This document shows, piece by piece, positions 58,601 to 64,000 of a DNA stretch of 64,000 bases. The DNA is from Histomonas meleagridis (taxonomy: Eukaryota > Parabasalia > Tritrichomonadida > Dientamoebidae), in contig WSYJ01000105.1 in NCBI GenBank assembly GCA_020186115.1, forward strand, positions 94,475 through 158,474, in the 5' to 3' direction. The stretch's first letter is position 1; each line of letters begins with the position of its first letter. The notes under the pieces were generated by a model. The model had not been told where the DNA came from. It searched no databases and saw only the letters and a list, made by a program, of their open reading frames with translations. The position numbers and the translations under genes are program-made.

Positions 58601-61600
58601 TATTATTTTCAGTTCCACATATTACACCTGATGGTATCTGAACATAAATCAAACTTTTATTTCTAAGTATAATATAACCTTTACCATACCACGAAATATT
58701 TAATGCGAAACTTTTATATTTTGTAACATCTATTGGAAACAAATGACACCAATTATTTTGATCAATTCTAGCCATGCGTTCACTGCTTTCCAATTTTTTT
58801 TGGTTTATTATAGTTTTTAGAATATGTTCTTTAAAATAATATGTATAATAATTTGTAAATGGTTTTGCATCTTGAATAATTTTACTTAAATCTTTAATTT
58901 TATTAATATCTGCTTTACCCTCATTGATATAACGAATTAATGTTAATATATATAACTTATTTAAATATTTATTATTTGTATTCATGCAAACATCCCAAAA
59001 TGAACAAATTTCATCAAAACTTAAAGCGTTTTCTAAGTTAAGTTCTTCCTCTTGAATTGTTTCATATATATTTGTATCTGCTAAAGGTACAGGTTGATTA
59101 TATGGAGTAAATGGAACTTTTACACATTTTAATATAAATTGTTTAGCAAATAACCAATTTCCTTCTTCATTTCTAAATGCGAATAAATCTTCATGTTCTG
59201 TTAAATCTGCAGCAATTATTGCAAACGAAAATATAATATCTTTAATTGAAGATTTTTTAAAAACATCTTGTTTAACTTGAATGCTTTGATTTAATAAACT
59301 TCTAAATCCTTTTATAATTGATGAAAATGAGGGCGAAACATAATAAAATTTAATCATTTTTGGATCTTTATCTTTGATTTTATGTAAATAATCATTTAGA
59401 ATTAAATTTTTATTCTTTAATATTCCAAAAATAATATTAATCAAAGTTTTATTTAGATGCCAATCATTAATATCAAAAATTTTATCAAGAATTTTGGAAT
59501 CACAATTAGCATATGCTTCATCTGAAAATTTAATATTCATAGTACTAAAAGTTTTATATTGTTTTTTATCATAAATTTCTTCTAAAATTTTATTTATATT
59601 AATTGATAAGCCTATACTTGTATATAACATAGGAGCATTTTCATTAATATTTTTCTTTAAATCCGATAATGTTTCATTTGCTAATTCAGATAAACTTTTA
59701 CACGTGCTAAGGATTGTAAATAAAGCTTCTAAACTTGTAAAGAAATTAATATCATGAACTGAATCATTTAAAGTATGTATAAAACCTGCTAATATAGAAG
59801 ATTCTTCATCATTAAAACGTTTTATTGATAATAAATAATCAAGTCTTTGGTATGAATTAGTTTTTGCTATTCCATTTATTACAAATTTTAAGAATAGAAA
59901 ATTTTTAGATTCAGCAAAAATATATTCAAAATTTTTAAGACCATATATTATATCATTAATTCTTTGTGGTAATATTTTTAATACATCTAAGAATAACATT
60001 GGATCATTATTCCAAATAAATAATTTAATATTTTCTAAATAGTATCCTAAATTTCCCGGATTTTTTATAAGATCAAATGCTGGATTAAGTTCAATTAATA
60101 ATATCATGTTATATATAAGCTGCTTAACTTTGTTTATATCTTTATTTATATCTTTATCTATTTCATTTTTTTGTTTAAGTTTATTGTATTGACTACTTTC
60201 AGATGTTACCCATTTAATAATGTCTCGCATTTCTTCTGTTATTTTATTATTAGAGATTTCATTTTGAAATTTATCGAAAAGATTTGTTTGATGTAATATT
60301 ACAGAAATAAGAAGTTTCTTAATCCATGGATTATTTATTATTAATAAATTTGGGAAATTATTTCTAAAAAATTCATTAGATTCATCTTGAATAAATTGAT
60401 ATATTTTTTCATTTGTTCGTACTTCAATAAAATTGTCAAAATTCTCCAATTCTTTAAATTTATTTTCACCTTTTAAATCATCATTTTTAATCATTTTAAA
60501 ATTTTCACGAATATTATATTTTTCATAATTCGTTTTAATTAACCATGAATAATCTATTTCACATTGGTAAGTATCACCACCATTAATTAAATTGGATATA
60601 GCATTGGTATAAATCATTAAATAATATAAAATAACAATTAAATTTTCATCAAATTTTTTTGTTTCTTCGTGAAATTTTTTTAAAATATTTTTGGAAATTT
60701 CACTTGTTAATTCATGTTTAATTTTTGATGAAGAAAGTAATGGTGCTGCAAGAGAAACAAAATTCAAAAATAATTCAAAGATTATACTATTAAAATCTAT
60801 TTTACTATTACTTAAGAAATTATTAAATCTTTGATAAAGCTCTTTAATATATTTACATATATTATCAATAATATCGGAGTTATTAATGTCCATTGGATCC
60901 TTTTCAATAACTTCTACAGCAGAATCAATTAAATTTCCTTGACAAATAAGAACAAAATCAAATAACCAAGAGTTTATTTTAATCGGTAATTTATCCCAAT
61001 CTTGTCTATCATATAAAATTTCTAATAGATCAGAATCAATTATAAGTTTAGATGACAATGATGAATGCCATAATTGACGAAGACACCAATCCAAAAAATA
61101 AGAACAAATATTTTCATTTTTCTTTGAAATTATATTAAAAAAGAAAAACACAAAATCATATGTTTCAGAAAAAAATAAATCAACGTTATTCATAATCACT
61201 CCAATAATTAAAATGTTTAATTCTTCATTAGAAGAATTATTTTCATATTTATCAATTAAAAACATTTTAATATTTTCTGCTGCTTCTTTACAACGATAAT
61301 TTGATAAGTTTAAATCTATAAGAATTAAAAGTGGTTTTAAAAGTTCATTTCCTAGTTTCTTTTTTTTGATAAAAGATACAAATTCTTTTAATTGGTTATC
61401 ACTTTTAAATTTAAGTTCTTCAGGAATTAAACGTGTAAAAGATAAATTTATAAGTTTTGAATAAAGTATATTATCAAATGATTCATTTACATTTTTCTTG
61501 AAATATGAATCATTTAATAAAAAATTCACAGCACCTTTACAAGGATAAGAAGAAATTATATGTTTTCCATCAACATTTGTTATGATAAAAATCGCTTCAT

Positions 61601-62699
61601 GATATGAATTTATTGTTGCTGCTTCTATTTCACCATTTATTTCCTTAAATAATTGTTGTTGTGTTGCGTTTGATCCATCTAATAAAGAAGTAATTATATT
61701 ATTTTTATACTCATTATTAATAATAGATATTGTTGTTCCATTTATTAAATAAATAAGATCTTTTGTTAAATTATTGGGATTTACATTATATTTTTCATAT
61801 GGGAAATCATATTTTACTGTTATTTTTTCATTACTAAATGTAATTGATCCATTTTTACCAAATAATATATAACTTGATCCATCTGAACAACCACCAATAT
61901 TATCTTCGAAATCGTTTATTGTATCAAATGAAGAAATATTATCGCCTTCGAATGTTGATAATGGAATTTTATATGTATTTGATTCCGTTTTAATGTATAA
62001 ATCGAAAACAGAACAAAACATAATTGTGTTTTTATTTACTTCTAAATTTTTTAAATTACACTTTTTTGGTTTACCTAAAATTAATCCATTATATATTTTA
62101 TAGACCTTTAAGTTATTTTCGTCATTTATAATAAATAAATGTGTATTACTACTACATGCACACTGCCTAAAAACGGAGTGTTTTGTTTCTATTGAAGAAA
62201 TTTGTTGAGAAAAATCATAAGAAATAGGTATGTCAATTTGTGATTCACTGAATTTCTTTAGATCGGAATAGTCATCGCACTCCAAACACCTTTTGATTTC
62301 ATCAATTGAAAGCTTAGGTGGTTCCTTGGTTTTAAGATCTGAAATAAAACTTTTAAATGGAGTGGGTGATTCAATTATATAATGACTTGACTTGATTTTG
62401 CGTCTATGCTTACTATGAAAAATTGCATTCTTTTTACATAAATTCATATTTTCGCTATAAGCAAATAATTGTTTTTCCATTGTGTGAAAGGTTGACAAAC
62501 GAATAGCTGAACGAAAAACATCATGAGGTGACTCGCAAAATTGAGGTGCTGTAGTTGCAATATAAAATTGAACAGAAGAATTAAACTGATAATTGCATAT
62601 GTCCTTTTCTAATGTTTTTTGATAAAACTCTGTCTCTTTATATTTATTATGAAGAAATGAAAAATCTAGTTCAGATGGATTGGTTTTGTTTCTTTTCAT
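55632..62699 (-). CDS. Giant HECT-domain E3 ubiquitin ligase, 2355 aa
   Basis: The C-terminal 350 residues are a HECT domain. FDTGGATRQTVMM (N-lobe start), IIHFPNFVWKYLAGKPITKD, FMSGGLLKNL and the catalytic HASTCTNTIYVP, with cysteine at about 2314, 41 residues from the end, are all recognisable. The cysteine takes ubiquitin from an E2 and passes it to lysines. About residues 165-410 contain beta-rich repeats with glycine turns, which may be RCC1- or WD-like. The middle 1600 residues are long helical stretches rich in Asn, Ile and Lys without a clear domain, as in HERC/Upl-type giants. The frame is unbroken for 7 kb, which implies selection. No substrate can be named. Confidence 0.9.
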   Translation of the reverse strand: MKRNKTNPSELDFSFLHNKYKETEFYQKTLEKDICNYQFNSSVQFYIATTAPQFCESPHDVFRSAIRLSTFHTMEKQLFAYSENMNLCKKNAIFHSKHRRKIKSSHYIIESPTPFKSFISDLKTKEPPKLSIDEIKRCLECDDYSDLKKFSESQIDIPISYDFSQQISSIETKHSVFRQCACSSNTHLFIINDENNLKVYKIYNGLILGKPKKCNLKNLEVNKNTIMFCSVFDLYIKTESNTYKIPLSTFEGDNISSFDTINDFEDNIGGCSDGSSYILFGKNGSITFSNEKITVKYDFPYEKYNVNPNNLTKDLIYLINGTTISIINNEYKNNIITSLLDGSNATQQQLFKEINGEIEAATINSYHEAIFIITNVDGKHIISSYPCKGAVNFLLNDSYFKKNVNESFDNILYSKLINLSFTRLIPEELKFKSDNQLKEFVSFIKKKKLGNELLKPLLILIDLNLSNYRCKEAAENIKMFLIDKYENNSSNEELNILIIGVIMNNVDLFFSETYDFVFFFFNIISKKNENICSYFLDWCLRQLWHSSLSSKLIIDSDLLEILYDRQDWDKLPIKINSWLFDFVLICQGNLIDSAVEVIEKDPMDINNSDIIDNICKYIKELYQRFNNFLSNSKIDFNSIIFELFLNFVSLAAPLLSSSKIKHELTSEISKNILKKFHEETKKFDENLIVILYYLMIYTNAISNLINGGDTYQCEIDYSWLIKTNYEKYNIRENFKMIKNDDLKGENKFKELENFDNFIEVRTNEKIYQFIQDESNEFFRNNFPNLLIINNPWIKKLLISVILHQTNLFDKFQNEISNNKITEEMRDIIKWVTSESSQYNKLKQKNEIDKDINKDINKVKQLIYNMILLIELNPAFDLIKNPGNLGYYLENIKLFIWNNDPMLFLDVLKILPQRINDIIYGLKNFEYIFAESKNFLFLKFVINGIAKTNSYQRLDYLLSIKRFNDEESSILAGFIHTLNDSVHDINFFTSLEALFTILSTCKSLSELANETLSDLKKNINENAPMLYTSIGLSININKILEEIYDKKQYKTFSTMNIKFSDEAYANCDSKILDKIFDINDWHLNKTLINIIFGILKNKNLILNDYLHKIKDKDPKMIKFYYVSPSFSSIIKGFRSLLNQSIQVKQDVFKKSSIKDIIFSFAIIAADLTEHEDLFAFRNEEGNWLFAKQFILKCVKVPFTPYNQPVPLADTNIYETIQEEELNLENALSFDEICSFWDVCMNTNNKYLNKLYILTLIRYINEGKADINKIKDLSKIIQDAKPFTNYYTYYFKEHILKTIINQKKLESSERMARIDQNNWCHLFPIDVTKYKSFALNISWYGKGYIILRNKSLIYVQIPSGVICGTENNIKIHESTLKYESTLNIKYESQLKYIYINDHKFYADKNTIIEFIIDSYDHFKFKFTSKEINEGNQETNENSNQINFVNDQNINREEYNSLYCSVANDLKIDFTKQFGFSTNVIPILQNYIESEMCNQLKSVLIALLIIYNNEYVNETINLSFIRSAVVSLIDNPIIKIDKFSYNLDLGFFKHCSERILQNKYFQIIFLATNKLIKSKEFMDSLGNELVKMAGDYKYQNLYYKSDLIYVSNKELNNYKEKESDYVIQFTDSKGIIEMDKSGNWIINTPIEFLFLLWIFIENCSTSEQRINAKLALIDCWIMNSPMIKEFLPDFLSYMEKKLDFTPNDFNQTYFEHLEYLSMKNPNNLQIKLFFEIEKERKTNKNNYFDVIKENVKSKLHTQYSNILFNIIHLMRHYDNLENFPNQFFDSIYEYIIKNKKYKLCKEDEYPYKIINNQVKITNRTKSDVLLRVTFNNSNDIKEITEYTLGPNTKIKVSYDSTKTKNIHITAFKILDYKEKDLNKENCRENFAIKWEDQHTNEFLSHISSFNFMKEDFNSFKFNAFEMKKLINEFGIITVQCKAVCIYLINYLFVKLHNKEIVNNEMLRIIKENSHLIQYENRKFDIFQIKESGPILMGFLRNKIVFDANKAMDYEKGKSNNIKDSMIYQFSKTIKHYEIRYQFPTWVIRFTNEPVFDTGGATRQTVMMAANSFINLKTGLCIKSPNNFEENNLDIIPFSTKFNKDIENMYYGFGIILGSMIRMSSPQIIHFPNFVWKYLAGKPITKDDIYENDTRLKDKIEDMKNNDEETYYWKYDDWNGISKPIDGLPSDKPIEKEFIELYERIVINLRIKSIEKCLKIIRNGFWMNQKIDSNEKISFMSGGLLKNLCYAELIDKEKVINNLRFTKRNEKLEKLFIEILNGFDQEMLRNFFIFTAAQPSQPSYIDVEFEDNNDKLPHASTCTNTIYVPIYETKEEMEEKLKYAITHGIEMNIEGDEHPQRSV

Positions 62700-63038
62700 T
62701 CAAAACTTACAAATGTTCAGTGCTGACACGCAACGATAAAAAACTGATTTGAAAAGTGGGAATATACAAAAAGTGAAATTTACTAACAAAAACGAGGGTA
62801 AAAGACAGACATTTGACTACTTTTCAATACAGAAATAAAACTCAATTTCTCGCAAAATTCGCAAATACGATTTTTTTTAATTTCAATATAATCAAATACA
62901 TACTAAGTACAGCAAAATTCATAAATTAAAATAACTTCTACAGACTAAAATTTAAGATATTGTTCCTTTAAAATTAAATATAAAGTGGTCGCGACCGATA
63001 GGTTTACCAACGATATAGGTGAACGTTCAAAGTTTAAA
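62700..63038. other. Intergenic; probable left edge of Tc1/mariner element
   Basis: The promoter of the HECT gene lies at the left. TATAAAGTGGTCGCGACCGA (62980-62999) contains the palindrome GGTCGCGACC and may be the start of the transposon's terminal repeat after a TA target, but the other end is outside the window. Confidence 0.4.
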
Positions 63039-64000
63039 ATGACAAGTTACTTATCACATCTAATGGAAAAAAGAACAAAGGTTATTTTATTTGTGATGCA
63101 GGGATTAAGCGATATGGAAATACAGCGTATAACAAATGTTGATAATAAAACAATTAAGAAATACCGAAATTTATGGAATTCTGGAAAATTATTTTCGCTC
63201 GAAGGCAAAATTGGAACCCCAACAAAAAAGACGTCTGACCTAGTGGAATATATCGATAGTGCTACCAAAAGAAACAGGAGAATGTCCAATGAACATATTT
63301 CGAAAATTATTAAAGATAATTATAAATGTTTCGAAAATGTTTCAGCAACGCTTGTTAGACAAATTCGGCAGGAATTAGGGTACAAATTTTTACCACCTAT
63401 AAGGACTTTCATTCTAACGCAGCAGCAAAAAATTGCAAGATTAAATTTCTGCTTAAAGCATATTCAACATAATACTAATTGGGACAATGTGATATTTACT
63501 GATGTGAACTACTTTTGGCTTGGAGAAGATTACCGACCGTTATATAGAAAAGGGGAGAACATTGCATAGAGGTCGAGGTTCATGAAAAAAAGTTCCCTGA
63601 GAAAGTTCTTGTGTTCAGCGGAATATCAAAACGATACGAAACAAATCTCATAATAATAAAACGTGAAACTGTTGACTTTTTAACAAATATTGATGATCTT
63701 ATTGATGTATCTTGTTTGATTCCTGCAATGAACAGCATTTATAAAAATGGGTGGGTTTTAATGCAGGATGGAGCTTCTGCGCACACTTCATTTAAGACCA
63801 TGGAATTATGTCAATATATAGGAGGATTGGCCTTCAATGTCTCCTGACTTAAATCTTATCGAAAATCTATGGTCTATAATGAAACGAAGAGTATCCGAAT
63901 TACAACCCAAAACAAAAGAAGACTTAATTTCATGCATAATTGCAGTATGGGAAAGTATTACACAAGAGCTGATAAGTAATCTGATAGAACCTATGCCCGA
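63039..64000 (+). mobile_element. Tc1/mariner-family transposase, frameshifted, cut by the window end
   Basis: A helix-turn-helix N-terminus (RTKVILFVMQGLSDMEIQRI, 63069-63128) and a second DNA-binding region lead to the DDE core. The first aspartate is in VIFTDVNYFWLG, the second in WVLMQDGASAHTS, and the third acidic residue (E) in SPDLNLIENLWSIMKRR. The spacing of the last two suits Tc1/mariner elements. The frame breaks twice: a stop at 63567-63569 with continuation in another frame at about 63580, and a shift near 63830-63840, just before the SPDLN motif. The copy is therefore inactive unless these are sequencing errors. The 3' end lies beyond the window. Confidence 0.88.

Overview
The window looks like nuclear DNA of a parabasalid protist, most likely a trichomonad close to Tritrichomonas or Trichomonas. 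The evidence is the very AT-rich sequence with the standard code, mostly intronless genes packed on both strands, and start codons lying just downstream of TCA-type initiator (Inr) motifs. The gene set also fits: a succinyl-CoA ligase beta subunit with a short hydrogenosome-style presequence, BspA-like leucine-rich-repeat surface proteins with FTKSN repeats, saposin-like secreted proteins, DUF3447/ankyrin genes and a Tc1/mariner relic. The exact species cannot be fixed from the sequence alone.

Layout. 0-6.8 kb is a housekeeping block: a hypothetical gene, a coiled-coil gene, a small gene, RIO2 kinase, a double-RING/IQ protein like RNF32, a wrecked actin relic, and ribosomal proteins eL6 and uS14. 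7.2-10.3 kb is an accessory island. It holds a multi-unit ankyrin gene, a perfect 249-bp inverted repeat that encloses a small zinc-ribbon gene, and a second ankyrin remnant on the other arm. 10.5-19.4 kb is again mostly housekeeping (eIF3j-like, a large hypothetical, DUF1963, hydrogenosomal succinyl-CoA ligase beta, uL2, a disordered protein, a phospholipid methyltransferase), broken by three 184-bp tandem repeats. 19.7-26 kb holds a DUF3447/ankyrin gene with a 170-bp unit array, an ankyrin fragment fused to another exon, a coiled-coil gene and a decayed DUF3447 gene. 26.3-28.9 kb is the Rqc2/NEMF homologue. 29.3-35.3 kb has a seven-TM gene, its decayed paralogue, a broken BspA gene and ankyrin debris. 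35.6-46.8 kb carries a nuclear-looking zinc-finger protein, a large BspA-like protein, a metallo-beta-lactamase-fold hydrolase, a third DUF3447/ankyrin gene and a saposin-domain secreted protein. 48.9-62.7 kb has a beta-helix-type surface protein, a coiled-coil protein, a TBC Rab-GAP, an ER J-protein and a 2355-residue HECT ligase. The window ends in a frameshifted Tc1/mariner transposase.

The most interesting signal is the architecture of the ankyrin genes (7.2-8.9, 19.75-22.0, 43.3-45.1 kb, with debris at 10.2, 23.3, 25.3 and 30.4 kb). Each 34-residue ankyrin repeat (102 nt) is separated from the next by a conserved AT-rich spacer, giving a repeat unit of almost exactly 170 bp. The spacer breaks the reading frame and usually carries stops. 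Removing 68 nt (69 or 65 in variant units) restores a canonical ankyrin array every time. The ankyrin parts stay stop-free even where units have diverged, and the 7.2-8.9 kb gene has an intact start and an intact terminal repeat with a stop. This looks like one intron-like element per repeat, in a lineage thought to be intron-poor, yet the spacers do not keep GT or AG ends. Non-canonical introns, another removal process, or expanded pseudogene arrays are the competing explanations.

Promoters. Many upstream regions carry AACGG/CCGTT (Myb-like) motifs, including a perfect 18-bp palindrome upstream of the large BspA gene. Several gene starts were moved to the first in-frame ATG or to an ATG next to an Inr.
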